Positions 27,679 through 39,120 of a stretch of 64,000 nt of DNA are shown one piece after another. The stretch is from Ostrinia nubilalis (taxonomy: Eukaryota; Arthropoda; Insecta; Lepidoptera; Crambidae). A program made the position numbers and the translations under genes. The first letter of the stretch is position 1. Every line of letters starts with the position of its first letter. The stretch covers positions 1,451,001 through 1,515,000 of the forward strand of contig NC_087114.1 in the NCBI RefSeq assembly GCF_963855985.1. Direction: 5' to 3'. Under the pieces are notes generated by a model. That model was not told the origin of the DNA, made no database searches, and saw nothing but the letters and a program-made list of their open reading frames with translations.

Positions 27679-28365
27679 CGTCTGAAACCCATCTTCTAAT
27701 TGGCGTGTACACGGTGCTTTTGGTAAAAAAATAAAAGAAAATAAGAAAAACTGACAAAGGATTAAGTATTTCATCTTTTTGTGTTTCCTTTTTTTAAAGC
27801 AACTACATAGGTTTCTTCAGGATGATTGTCTTGCGTCTGAAACCAATTTTCTAATTGGCGCGTACACGCTGCTATTGGTAAAAAAATAAATAAAAGAAAA
27901 CAAGAAAACATCAATGTTAGTATGAAAACAAGTAGAAGTGACGAAAATGTTAGTATTTCTTTTTTAAAGTAACCAGGTCTTAGCATGTTTGTTCTGCGAC
28001 TGAAAGATTTCTTCTAATTTACGTGTACACGTTGCTTTAAAAAAATGAAAGAAAATAAGAAAAACTGACAAAGGATACAAGTATTTCATCTTTTTGTACT
28101 TCCTTTTTTAAAGCAACTAGGTTTCTTGAGGATGATTGTCTTGTGACTGAGACCCATCAGAAGATGGGTCAATTAGAAAATTGACGTGTACACGCTGCTT
28201 TTGGTAAAAAAAATAAAAGAAAATAAGAAAAACTGACAGGAATATATTTTTTTGTTTCTTTAAAAGCAGCCAGGTCTTAGCATGATTGCGACTGAGATAT
28301 TTTCTTTTAATACGTGTACACGCTGCTTTTGATAAAAAAAAGAAAAGAAAAAGAAAACAAGAATG
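27679..28365. repeat. Degenerate tandem array of about five 145-165 bp units
   Basis: The block with GTCTGAAACC, TCTAATTGGCG, GTGTACACGCTGCTTTTGG and AAAAGAAAATAAGAAAAACT recurs starting near 27679, 27834, 27997, 28141 and 28287. The CGTGTACACG palindrome is kept in most units. Not seen elsewhere in the window. Confidence 0.75.
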
Positions 28366-28399
28366 TAAGTATTTATTTTTTAAACCAGGGTTCATGCCT

Positions 28400-29496
28400 A
28401 TTGTATGAAATTAATTACATTTTATTAACCTCAACCTAGAAAAGAAGTCTGAAAAACAAATAAAAATCGTGATTATTCTTTTTTTTTTTGCTATTTTAAA
28501 TCAAAACGTAAACAAAGATAAAAGCTTTTGCGTTTCATTTCTACTGAAATCATAACCCTCCTTTTGTTTTGCCGTAGTCGGGTAAAAATGGAAAGACACG
28601 GGTCTTACGACATTTATTAATGAGTAACAAGTAACATTTCTATTTCTATTTTAGTTAAATTGTAAACAAATGTAAATCAATTCAATCAGTTAAAAATTTT
28701 TACGTAACTACACAACAAATTAAACAAAAAAATGCAAAAAAGTTAAGCAATCTTACAAACTATTTTCCCAATTAGCCAACACATCTCCTAACGTGGTAAT
28801 GGCCAAACTAATAGAATAAAAATCGATTACCACAATTCAATTACGAACCGGATCACCCGAGAACCAGCCACGGTCCGGATAACCGTGATCCGTTAGATCC
28901 GTTACGAGGGTCGTAAACCGGATGGTTTACCTTAAGGTCGAAGGTGAGGGGACCAATACTGGTGGTATTACCCTACAAATAAGGATAGCGTGGGTTACAA
29001 GCGGCAGCGGAGAGAGATTTTTGGCATATTTTTATCATTTTAAATTTTTTAACCGACTTCAAAAAAGGAGGAGGTTATTTGGAATATTTTTACGACTAAA
29101 ATGTAGTTTTAAAAGTTTAACAAGCAAATTAAGTAAATTATGTTCCAAAAGTTAATCACAGGGGGTGTATGACAATGCAATAAGATAGTTTACATCACCG
29201 TTCTTTAAATCCTTTTTAGCTGCAGTCAAAATGCAGCCGAACTTAGCACATTATGGAATTAATTTTTAAACTAAGTACCTAATGATTAATCTTCTTTGGG
29301 TTCTTCGATGGGTCTTCTTTCTCAAAAAACAGTCAAGCCATCAGTCCAAAAAACTTCTTATAGCCGCCCTACTGCCATTGCTACGGCAGTTGTTGCCACT
29401 TTTTTAACTGTATCTATTTTAGTGTAAGGCTGGGTTGCACCATCTGCAAACTGTGGAATGGACTGTCGTCTGCGGTGTTTCCGGACGGATACGACC
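28400..29496. other. Sequence without a recognised gene
   Basis: Includes a short GC-rich segment with self-complementary CCGGATCAC / GTGATCCG near 28845-28925. No exon seen. Confidence 0.4.
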
Positions 29497-29645
29497 TGCA
29501 AGCTTTCAAGAGGAGAGCGTATCTTCACCTTAAAGGCCGGCAACGCACCTGTAACGCCCCTGGGTCTGCGGGTGTCTATGGGCGACGGTAATCACTCACC
29601 ATCAGGTGATCCGTCTGCTCGTTTGCCTCTTTTCACATAAAAAAA
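29497..29645 (-). mobile_element. SINE fragment, family B
   Basis: Inverse of 2513-2665, with ATCACTTACCATCAGGTGAT-type sequence and a poly-A at the right. Confidence 0.6.
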
Positions 29646-30606
29646 AAACTAACTTAACTTTAACAAACATCAAAAGTCTGTCAAACTCCATACAAAGGCA
29701 CCGGTTATGGATAGTCACGGTTAAAATATCTTTTCGCCGTCATAGTTCTTCGGCCGATCCCATGTTTAGTTTTGCTTGCAATTCTCCTATCCGCTGTATC
29801 CCATGACTTATGGCGGTTTCGATATAGCCTGTATCGATGGGTAATGTGTCGGAGTGAGACATCGCGCCGGTTTTACGATTGTGGCTTTTTTATGGTGTCA
29901 TCCAAAGTGCGGCGGTGAGCATTGGCTGTTGGAATAAGACTTTCATATTTTAAAATTTTGCGAAAATATTACCTATTTTATTTAATCGATTTTTATTCTG
30001 CTTTAGTATTGTTTGTTATCTTTTTAGTTTAATAATCATGTTTGCTTAAATTTAAATAAACAAACTATTGTTATTTCATCCTCTTACGTAAGTGGAGCTG
30101 TCCTAAGAAATATAGTAATCTTAATACTACAAAAAAGGCTAAAATTTAAATATCTGTAAAATTAAGATAGAAACTATTTTATTTGGCACTAAATAAACAA
30201 TCAATTTAACAACTAATTTAATAAATGCGACTGGATGGAACTGCTCAGTTACACTTTTTCTTTCATTGTAAATTGTTTTAATATGATTAACTCATATTTC
30301 TGTCTTTTTTTTTCTATATAACCTTTATTTGTCTTGTGATGTTCATCGCAATAAATGTTTCGTTCTTTCTTTCAAAATTGGAGTAGGACGAGTGCCAATA
30401 CACATCGTGCTTAGTACAAACGGCTTGGCGGTTAGAGATCAAAACAAAAACATGGTGACATCTTCCAATGACTATCTCGGCTGTAACAACCTCGTATGAC
30501 TTCAATTTTGTCCTGGCTTAGGATTACAACGTCTAGAATAAAGTAACTGTAACATGGTGAGACTGGGCGGGAGACGTAGCGCCATGTTGGGAAATTTTAT
30601 TTTATA
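29646..30606. other. Sequence without a recognised gene
   Basis: A LINE-type tail (GCAATAAATG then TTCTTTCTTTC) ends near 30375. Nothing else supported. Confidence 0.4.
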
Positions 30607-30841
30607 ACTAGCGGCCACCCGCGACTTCGTACGCGTGGATCCCGTTTTACCCCCTTAGGAGTGGAGTTTCGTAAAATCCTTTCTTAGCGGATGCCTACGT
30701 CATAACATCTACCTGCATGCCAAATATTTTCTGCCCGATCCGTCCAGTGGTTTGGGCTGTGCGTTGATAGATCACTATGTCAGTCAGTCAGTCAATCAAT
30801 CAGTCAGTCAGTCATCTTTGAGTTATATATATTTAGTTAGA
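30607..30841 (-). mobile_element. Helitron, GCGTACGAAGTCGCGGGC-end subtype, reversed
   Basis: ACTAGCGGCCACCCGCGAC at the left; CAGT repeats near 30775-30815. Confidence 0.65.
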
Positions 30842-31334
30842 TAAATAAATGAAAATAAAGTAGGTATATAAGTAGAAAGAAATAATACGTAGCCACCTTC
30901 CAAACACGCTTTTCACTCGCATCACTTCAAAACATACAGTATTGTACTCCATGCAAACATTGCACAGAAAATACATTGCACAAACACCCAGATATTTCAG
31001 GCGAACAGCTTTCAAATCCGTCCGCTTCCGGTTTGTATTTATATTCGAAGCACAATCGGTTCCGCGATAAATGGAATTTAAAAGCTTGGGAAAGCTCGCG
31101 GTGTGACGGCTGTGTTAGAGAGGGAACCAAAGTTATTGGAATCATAGAGAATAAGCTTTGATTTAGACAAGTTAGTAATAATTACTTACTCAAAATCATA
31201 GTATCTATGTCGCAGTGACAAAATATGTGCGACTCTCGTAAAAATAGCACTAAAATATGCATTTGGCGGTAAAATAATATACATACACCAATGAAACTTC
31301 GTTCATTTAGGTTCATCTAGTGACTAGATTTTTT

Positions 31335-31378
31335 TAATATTAGTATAGACTAGATTCTAGTCTATACTAATATTATAA
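31335..31378. repeat. Two Helitron 5' ends head to head
   Basis: AATATTAGTATAGA and TCTATACTAATATT face away from a central CTAGATTCTAG, making a near-perfect palindrome. Confidence 0.7.
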
Positions 31379-31464
31379 AGAGGAAAGATAAATTGATTGT
31401 TTGTTTGAATTAAATGGGCTCCAAAACTACTGGTATTTTATGTAGCAAACACTGTCTTAGTAAA

Positions 31465-31640
31465 ACTCATAAAACTCATTTATTTCTGTAAATAGGCTTA
31501 AAAAAGCACTTTTACACGTCCCAGTATTAACCCTACCACTGCTTCAGGACAATAAATGGGCCAGTGCTGAGAAGTAGCGCAAGAAACTCAGTCACAATTA
31601 TTGTCAGCCTCTTTTTCAAGGGTTTACAGACTGTAAAATA
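31465..31640 (-). mobile_element. Retroposon 3' end, family D, reversed
   Basis: TTAAAAAAGCACTTTTACAC and GGGCCAGTGCTGAGAAGTAG. Confidence 0.55.
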
Positions 31641-31745
31641 TACGTAGTTATAATTATTTATGATTATAATGTCTGTCAGTGTATTGTTTGTATTTATTTA
31701 CTTGCACTACTGCATACAGTCATCCTGCATCCCGCTGCAGCACAA

Positions 31746-31842
31746 TTAGAGCGTGACGCCGCGGTTGCAGACACCTGCACGAGCTATCAGGATGTTTACA
31801 GCGATGGAAACTAATCCGTAAGTTAGCAGTCGTGTTTGAGAG
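31746..31842 (+). repeat. Duplicated block, left copy
   Basis: About 95 bp (GAGCGTGACGCCGCGGTTGC onward) is repeated in direct orientation at 32313-32415, with transposon copies between. Confidence 0.7.
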
Positions 31843-31853
31843 AAAGAAACTTA

Positions 31854-31964
31854 TGCCCGTTTTCACCATTAATCCCTAATTTTTAAGTGACCCCTATAGT
31901 AACACATAACAGGATTTTTTTTCATAGGGGTCACTTAAAAATTAGGGATTTATGGTAACAGGCA
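31854..31964. mobile_element. 111-bp hairpin MITE with TTA duplication
   Basis: Ends TGCCCGTTTTCACCAT and inverse ATGGTAACAGGCA, long arms including AAATTTTTAAGTGACCCC-type sequence. TTA at 31851-31853 and 31965-31967; PIF/Harbinger-like by TSD. Confidence 0.75.
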
Positions 31965-31991
31965 TTATTCCATCAAAAATGTTATGTGAAA

Positions 31992-32246
31992 ACTAGCGGC
32001 CGCCCGCGACTTCGTACGCGTGGATACCGTTTTAGTGGTGGATTTTCGTAAAATCCTGACTGACTGACTGACTGACATAGTGATCTATCAACGCACAGCC
32101 CAAACCACTAAACGGATCGGGCTGATATTTGACATGCAGGTAGATGTTATGACGTAGGCATCCGCTAAGAAAGGATTTTACGAAACTCCACCCCTAAGGG
32201 GGTAAAACGGGATCCACGCGTACGAAGTCGCGGGCGGCCGCTATAG
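31992..32246. mobile_element. Helitron with two inverted 3' ends
   Basis: Left: inverse of the terminal hairpin and about 60 bp; right: about 190 bp of the 3' region in forward orientation; they meet at a GACT repeat. Confidence 0.65.
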
Positions 32247-32312
32247 TTTGATATAGGGATAATGTCAGTCAGTCAGTGTCTGTTTCTTAAGTATCCACAT
32301 ACTTAAGAAACA

Positions 32313-32415
32313 GATTAGAGCGTGACGCCGCGGTTGCAGACACCTGCACGAGCTATTGCGATGTTTACAGCGATGGAAACTAATCCGAAAGTTACCCAGT
32401 CTTATTCAAGAGAAA
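32313..32415 (+). repeat. Duplicated block, right copy
   Basis: Direct copy of 31746-31842. A 32-bp palindrome, TGTTTCTTAAG ... CTTAAGAAACA, sits just before it. Confidence 0.7.
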
Positions 32416-33654
32416 ATGCGGCGATACACTTGTCAATAACTACATTTCATAATACCTACATTTACATACCGCACGTGCCACCAGCTTTCATGTGTAGGTA
32501 AGGCTTAACGGATTGAAACGTCAAGCGATTAGGATGTTCTTCTTTTAAGACCTAACTACCTAAGTCTGTAGCTACCTGCTTTGTTCGGGCTGACAGCAAT
32601 CGGTGTGAACATGATATGGAAGTACGCACATTACACCGATTAGTATCGGCCCATCAACATATCAGCCAATAAAAAGTATGAAGCCTTCGAATACCTACTC
32701 GAAATCACCAAAACCTCAGAAAATACTTTTCTAAATTATCTTAATTTGGAGTATTATAAATTCACATTGCTTTTATAAACGTGTAGTAAGTTGGTGTAAT
32801 AAGTATTTATGTAGGTATCTAAATATTAAATAAATTATTACAACGATATCTAAATAAACAAATCAGAATTTCGCACTGTTGTTCTTAAAACAAAACTTAT
32901 GTTTATGGATGTCATATAATAAATCCCTTTAAGAAGCCTTTAATCCGCCTTCCTGTTTGTGTTTTAGGGTGATGTCTCCTATTGCTGTCACAGTGAATTG
33001 CAAAAGATAAAGTACTATATTTTAATTGTCAAGTGTTACATTATAAAGGTATAAATTTTATTTTTATTTTATTTATAATCTAGGGCAAAGTTCAGTTCGG
33101 CATGTTACAAATATTCATAAACACCGTATATTTATCAAAGACGTCAGAAAATGGTCATGAAAAAACTTTGCAAAATTTTATCATTTTATTCACTAGCCAA
33201 ACTGTCAAAATATTCTTAATTGAAGCAGACAAATTTTTTACCTGAAAATTGTTTAACACTGTAATTTCAAATGCAAAAATAAGAAAGATCAATATTCGTT
33301 TTAATGCGCACTTATTCTTTTAATATTCATCACGGAACAAAGCATTTTTTTTTAAATAGGTATTATCAAGCATTTCATTTTGTCTAACTCCTTTCAACTG
33401 AGCCAAATTTTATTCCACAATTGAAGGGCCGATAACTGGGTATCTTACCCTAAATGAGATGCAGAAGTAAACATCTGTCCGCGATTGGATTATGATATTA
33501 TTCCGCTCGAGACCACCAGGCGGCGCTCGCGTGGAATTACAATGGGATTGTCTTAAAGAATTAATAAAAACTGCTCTGAATCTCGGGACATTCACCCTCT
33601 TTTGAGACAGAAATGCAAATTTGAAATATCTATTTGTAGCCCTTTTTAGTAGAC
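32416..33654. other. Sequence without a recognised gene
   Basis: AT-rich, with only a scrap of the Harbinger-like MITE near 32610-32665. Confidence 0.4.
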
Positions 33655-33795
33655 TGGGAGCTAGGTGGACGGACGATCTGGTGAAGGTCGCAGGATGCCT
33701 GGATGCGGGCAGCGCAGGACGGTTGGTTGCGGAAATCCTTGGGGGAGGCCTTTGTCCAGCAGTGGACAGCATTAGGCTGTAACGAACGAATTTAC
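33655..33795 (+). mobile_element. RTE 3' fragment, (ACGA)n subfamily
   Basis: CTAGGTGGACGGACGATCTG to TAACGAACGAA; frameshifted coding end. Confidence 0.65.
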
Positions 33796-33838
33796 GTGCT
33801 TTTTGGAGCACTTATACACGTCGCAAAAGTTAAGTATA

Positions 33839-34276
33839 CAGGGTGGAATTTTGTAATGCCACCTGGAGGAAGAGTACTCTTAATACTGTAGATATAAAAT
33901 TTTACTCAAAGAAAACATTCCTTTATTTTTGAAAACAAAGAGAACTGCATTCAAAGATTTTTGAAATTTTTTCGAAAATTCACTACCATACCATACAATT
34001 TTCCGTAAATAATTAAAATAATTTAAGATTTCACGGTTTTCCTTTCATTTAATTTATCAAGTTTGTTAGAGAAATTTCATCCATAAACTTAACCCTAACG
34101 ATCGATGCAATAAAAATACAGGGTGTAATTTTTAACAAATTTTAGTTGGTTCGATTCCCGGGTATGGCATGCAAATTTTTGGAAATATTTGAATGCAGTT
34201 CTATTCCTATTCAAAAATAAAGGAATGTTTTCTTTGAGTAAAATTTACTATCTACAGTATTAAGAGTTCCACCCTG
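33839..34276. mobile_element. Mariner-like non-autonomous element with long inverted repeats
   Basis: Ends CAGGGTGGAA / TTCCACCCTG, flanked by TATA on both sides. Arms share about 120 bp (CTTAATACTGTAGATA, CAAAGAAAACATTCCTTTAT), with a short insertion in the left one. TA(TA) flanks and ends fit the Tc1/mariner group. Confidence 0.7.
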
Positions 34277-34283
34277 TATAGTA

Positions 34284-34450
34284 GGGAAGTCGAACCTTAA
34301 CTTCGAACTCCTATGTTCTTCTGATTAATTTCGTTGACAGTTTAACTTTCCTCCGGGACAAACTTGACCTTCACTGGTTGGGTTGAGCGGTCAAGTTTTA
34401 GATCCTGGCTACACAGGAGGTGCAGCGGTGGGAACGAGAGGTGGGAAATT
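34284..34450 (-). mobile_element. Retroposon, family E, reversed
   Basis: GGAAGTCGAACCTTAACTTC at its left, ending GTGGGAACGAGAGGTGGGAA. Confidence 0.55.
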
Positions 34451-34499
34451 TCCCATACGTGGGCCAAATCCTCCACTTGCAAATCAGAATCTTATGAGT

Positions 34500-35393
34500 A
34501 ATGATTGACTGAATTTTATGTGCTCTACTAAGCACAGAATTTCATTCTAACTCCCAACTAAACCGAGTTTTATTGCGAATCTTGTTTTTTGAAGTCGATT
34601 AAAAAGATTTTTCAATTTTATGTGTCCATAGGTCCATTGGAATTGTATCGGAGACCCCGGATCGTGAAATGGAAATCAATTGAACATTGTGACAACTGAA
34701 GAATATAAGTAATTATTTTTTGTAACCCGACTGCACCAGAAGGAGGGTTATGTTTTTTCTGGTTAAGTTTTTATGTTGATTAAAAGTGCTTGAAAAATGA
34801 TATTACTGACGGAGAAAGCTTTTAGCAATAACATCCAGTCTTTGTAAGTTATGTATTTCGTTAATTATTTAGAAACACATTGTCAAACTGATGACCAAAC
34901 AAAATCGGCAATTAAAATTAAATAACCATGTATTGAGTTAAATCGAGTTCATAATATTATGGATAGTTTTCCAATTTTGTTTTAATTGATTCTTATAACG
35001 AAAACGTTTTTGCTGTTTCTATTTTTATGAATTTAAGGACCCATAGCGACATCTAGCGTTGAGTAGAATTGACTGAAAATTATTTTTATTTTTGATAGAA
35101 TTTAATTCAACTGTTACTATAATTCTACTTAGCCTTTACCCACTAGTTTAAAACAAATATTCTGAAATAAAACAATAATAATATAAAAATAGCGATGCAA
35201 ATAACAAAAACATTCACTGCATTTTAATACAACTAGTGACATCTGTTGGCATTTTCATCAATGTAAAATATACTCTGTGCAAACGAAACTATGAGTGATT
35301 ATTTAGTTCAAGAATGTGTCCAGAGATGTCTCTTACAAAATACCTAGGTACCAAAGTCATGGTTTTTGGACAAAGTCAAAGGTACTATGTCAT
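34500..35393. other. Sequence without a recognised gene
   Basis: No exon or family repeat identified. Confidence 0.4.
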
Positions 35394-35576
35394 CATCATC
35401 ATCATTTCAGCCACAGGACGTCCATAGGCCTCCCCCAATGACTTCCACATCGCACGGTTGGTAGCGGCCGGCATCCAGCGCCTTCCTGCTACCTTTACCA
35501 GGTCGTCGGTCCACCTTGTGGGTGGACGTCCCACGCTGCGTTTTCCGGTACGCGGTCTCCATTCCAGAATCTTATT
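35394..35576 (-). mobile_element. RTE 3' fragment, (TGA)n subfamily
   Basis: CATCATCATCATTTCAGCCA tail then the inverse of the coding end as far as the EWRPRTG region. Confidence 0.7.
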
Positions 35577-35578
35577 AT

Positions 35579-35748
35579 AGATGACCCACGCTGAACTGTC
35601 CCACCAAACTCAATGACAGGGAGGCGCTACCATCGTTCAACTATATGGTTTCCAACATAGCAAAAATCGGAACCAGCAATCCGGTATTGACGGTGGCGCC
35701 CCACTGTCAATGTCATGCACAGGACAGTTCAGTATTTTGGAACTATAC
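35579..35748. mobile_element. MITE, ACTGAACTGTCC family, copy 2
   Basis: Near identical to 13328-13492; lies between two RTE fragments. Confidence 0.6.
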
Positions 35749-35755
35749 CTTATGT

Positions 35756-35880
35756 GTGTTACCTGTGATGACTTATGGCTCAATACAGAAGCTCAAAGTT
35801 GTACAGCGTGCTATGGAGAGGGCTATGCTCGGTGTTTCTTTGCGAGATCGAATCAGAAATGAGGAGTTTTGTTTACAAAA
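35756..35880 (+). mobile_element. RTE reverse-transcriptase C-terminal fragment
   Basis: Translates to VLPVMTYGSIQKLKVVQRAM, then [17 protein letters not shown], typical of RTE proteins downstream of the palm; truncated at both ends. Confidence 0.7.
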
Positions 35881-36174
35881 AATAAACCATTTGGTCGAAG
35901 TATAATTAAATAAATAATTTGACAGAAGTACTTACCTACCTATTGCTAGGAAAAATGATAGTTGTCACTATTTGATTAATTCCTTTGATAGAGAGATTAA
36001 TTGATAAAACGTTGTGTAGAGCTACTGAATATTTTAAATATTTATTTTATCTATACTAATGTCATAAATACGAAAGGTAGTGTCTGTCTCTATGTACATT
36101 AAAATTGTATGGTGTAATTAACTACGAGTACATTGGTATAATTTTAATGTTGATTTAAAATGAATGTAATGCCT

Positions 36175-36545
36175 CCCCAACCCGTCTGGCTAGCGTGGGG
36201 AATGGGAATATGAAAGGTATTTAAACGGTATTTTATAGACAATAGCATCATTTATCGAGATAAGAGCTAAGCTAATAGTTGAACCTAGTTGAACCTGGGT
36301 GGGCATACATTTCCAGGAGGTATATAAAGCCAGGGAAAAAACAAATGTTAGCGCGAGCTAAAGGAGCACAGAGCCATCTGTTATCCCAAATATAAACTGT
36401 GTTTTACTTACCCATTGTTCTTGGTGGACTTGCTTTTTACTTGACACTCAAACTTATACAGGGAGTGTAGGCCAAATCCTACATTTGCCTCTGGTAAATT
36501 AGAGAGGGTCGTACTCCTGCAGTGGAGACTAAAATGACCTGATGA
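36175..36545 (+). mobile_element. RTE-like UTR fragment (family C), split in two
   Basis: The left part (CCCAACCCGTCTGGCTAGCG) ends near 36205 and the right part resumes at 36463 (GGGAGTGTAGGCCAAATCC). The 260 bp between include the candidate gene 1 exon, so that exon may instead be part of an insertion. Confidence 0.5.
36412..36452 (-). CDS. Candidate further upstream exon of gene 1
   Basis: A good donor (ATGG|GTAAGT) lies below 36412 and the phase (GG+A) fits the exon at 21735, giving FECQVKSKSTKNNG. The acceptor is weak (CTGTATAAG) and directly abuts a repeat fragment. If real, the intron is 14.7 kb. It may be chance. Confidence 0.3.
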
Positions 36546-36639
36546 CAAATAGCATCCAAAACTGTAGCAGACTAGTGGTAGTGGGCCGATCTATTTTATT
36601 TGTTGCAGAACTGATGAAAGTCTGAAGAAGCGGTAGGAC

Positions 36640-36790
36640 TGGCCAACTCGTGATCCGGTGAACGCGGGTTCGGTCCCCGCCGCCGCTCGACTATTGTGGT
36701 GAGCTCACTCGTGACACAAGCATATTTAGCTTAGTACGAGGGGCTAACGGGAGTATTAGTAATTTGTTATTTCACAAATTACCTACATTA
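36640..36790 (+). mobile_element. tRNA-like SINE fragment
   Basis: GCGGGTTCGGTCCCCGCCGC is B-box-like and pairs as a T arm; followed by a body also found reversed near 25985-26090. Confidence 0.45.
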
Positions 36791-37020
36791 AATCTTTAAA
36801 AAAATGAAGTGGAACACCCACCTGCTCGATGGACTGACGACCTCAGGAAGATAACTAGCAGCAGCTGGATGCTAGATGCTAGTCCTGTCATCATTAAGCT
36901 AATGATGATGATTTTTGATGACTTTTAGCATAGAGATCGATGGAGCCCGAAAGAAGAACTAGTATACTGTTATCACAAAAACCTTGCAGGGGTTATGATG
37001 TATGTACCTAAGTATAGAAT

Positions 37021-37165
37021 ACCCACAAGGTGGACCAACGACTTCATAAAGGTAGCAGGAAGGCGCTGGATGCAGGCCGCTACCAACCGGGCGATGTGGA
37101 AATCATTGGGGGAGGCCTATGTTCAGCTGTGCACGTCCTGTGGCTGAAATGATGATGATGATGCT
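37021..37165 (+). mobile_element. RTE 3' fragment, (TGA)n subfamily
   Basis: PTRWTNDFIKVAGRRWMQAA and a (TGA)n tail. Confidence 0.7.
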
Positions 37166-37619
37166 ACGCTGCATAATACTTATTTGGTATTTCAAACAAT
37201 CTTTCCATACCACTGACATTGGCAATGGCAATAATAATATTATTTCTTTATCACAAGATTAGCCAAAACCTAATCATTAACGCTTATGTTGGATTACATC
37301 GGATTTTCTAACGAATGCGAACAGCGATTTTAGTGTTTTTTACATGTTTTATCAGAATTAACTTCGTCACAAAGATTATAAGTCATACGCAGTGATTTGT
37401 GAACTATAATCACCTTTTCTGGCTTATTATTATTTATCATGTTTTTAGGATTTATACGTTTTCACATCACCTGCTCGACAATGGATTTGTCATACAAAAT
37501 CAACGCAACATTAAACTTAGGAAAGTTTTGCGCAATTTCTTTATAATCCGCATGTAATCGTGTGATTTCAATTAAAACATACTTTTTGAAAACTTACCAG
37601 GCATGCCAAATAGGCCTCT

Positions 37620-37980
37620 TAGGAAGGTCACCCAAAGGGCGATGGAGCGTGCTATGCTCAGACAGAGTTTCCCTGCGTGATCGAATCAAAAATGAGGAGA
37701 TCCGCAGGAGAAGCAAAGTGACTGACATAGCCCGCAGAATCGCTAAAATCAAGTGGCAGTGGGCGGGGCACATAGCTCGTAGAGCTGATGGCCGCTGGGG
37801 CAGAAAAGTTCTCGAGTGGCGACCACGAACTGGAAGACGTAGTGTGGGCAGGCCTCCCACTAAGTTGACCGATGATCTGGTGAAGGTCGCGGGAGGTGCC
37901 TGGATGCGGGCAACGCAGGACCGGTCTTTGTGGAAATCCTTTGTCCAGCAGTGGACGTCATTCGGCTAAAACGAACGAAC
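37620..37980 (+). mobile_element. RTE C-terminal coding fragment, (ACGA)n subfamily
   Basis: Open from SLRDRIKNEEIRRRSKVTD through KIKWQWAGHIARRADGRWG to FVQQWTSFG and stop, 118 codons without a break: the best-kept RTE piece. Tail CTAAAACGAACGAA. Confidence 0.8.
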
Positions 37981-38127
37981 TAAATCTGAGTTTTGAGTGC
38001 TATTGCACTTTCCGCGTTTTTCAGCGATTTTGTGAAACTTATCGGCAGGTAGCTCACAAGATAGGTCCCCATTGTTGATGTTCATTGTCCGTGATGTAAA
38101 ACCTTTGTTTTGTCACCTTTCATCCAC

Positions 38128-38318
38128 TTTACAATGGATGGAAGTCGAACCTTAACTTCGAACTCCTAGTTCTTCTGATTCTGTTGCGGGTCCAATGACA
38201 GTTTAACTTTCCCCCTGGGCCAAACTCGACCTTCACTGGTTGGGTTGTTGGCGGTCAAGCTGTAGATCCTGGCTACACAGGAGTTGCAGAGGTTTAAACT
38301 AGAGGTGGGAATAGTCCC
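38128..38318 (-). mobile_element. Retroposon, family E, reversed
   Basis: Long copy including the TTTGTCACCTTTCATCCAC-type 3' end. Confidence 0.55.
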
Positions 38319-38681
38319 GTATTATAATTTGTTTTCAAAACCGGCCCCAGGGATGACTATTCAGTGCTGACCTCAATGTGCTATCGTCCGTAGGTACTTA
38401 CGTATCAAAATTATAAAGAATACATTGTTATATCGATTTGTTATACCACCCAGTGCATTCGATTAGATCAATATCGATCGTAAGAATTACACTTCGATAT
38501 AAATCTTAATACTTGCATATACAATTATCTGAGCAATAGATATACAATAGGTACTTGTCATTGATTACTATCTTTTTGTAAATTAAAGTAACCGTAATAC
38601 CTTTAGTCAATCTTTTACATCATCTTTATAATTTTTGTAATAGTTATTTTGGCTACATGCAGGTGTGTGCAGACATACTTA

Positions 38682-38825
38682 CACCCGTATTCACAAACGA
38701 TGCTTGCTTAAGTGAAGCAGCAAATCGAACGCACAGCGTTGAATAGCTCTGTGATTGGTTCGTGTGTGACCCTGGGCGTCCACGCGTACTGTGAGAGCTC
38801 ATAGTAATATCTGTGAATACGGGCG
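38682..38825. mobile_element. MITE, CGCCCGTATTCACAAAC family
   Basis: Most complete copy, with TA at 38680-38681 and 38826-38827. Confidence 0.75.
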
Positions 38826-38879
38826 TAAAACTTAAAGTATTTTAAGTTATTTGAGTCCTAAACTAGAAAATACTTGAGT

Positions 38880-39120
38880 TGTGAGAAGTGTGGGACAAAT
38901 TTTCCATTTGACTCTGGTAATTTAGAGAGACTCGTGCTCCCTCAGTGAAGACTGAATTGTTTCATCATGACCATCAGCATTTCAGTCACATAATGTCCAC
39001 AGCTGAACATAGGATGACACAGGCCTCCCCCAATGATATCCAGATTGACCGCGTAGCGGCCTGCATCCATTCTGCAACCCTTATGAGGTCATTCATCTGT
39101 CCACCTTGTGGATGACTAAA
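38880..39120. mobile_element. Two RTE-derived fragments, tail to tail
   Basis: A plus-strand family C UTR piece (38880-38965) meets a reversed (TGA)n-subfamily coding end (38967-39120). Confidence 0.55.

Noticed and set aside
27679..28365. CRISPR-like array
   Set aside because: Units are 145-165 bp, degenerate throughout, without short identical repeats and unique spacers; eukaryotic context.
36206..36220. ATG AAA G|GTATTT as the missing first exon of gene 2
   Set aside because: Phase fits, but the motif is short, the donor weak, and it lies at the end of an RTE fragment 10 kb away.
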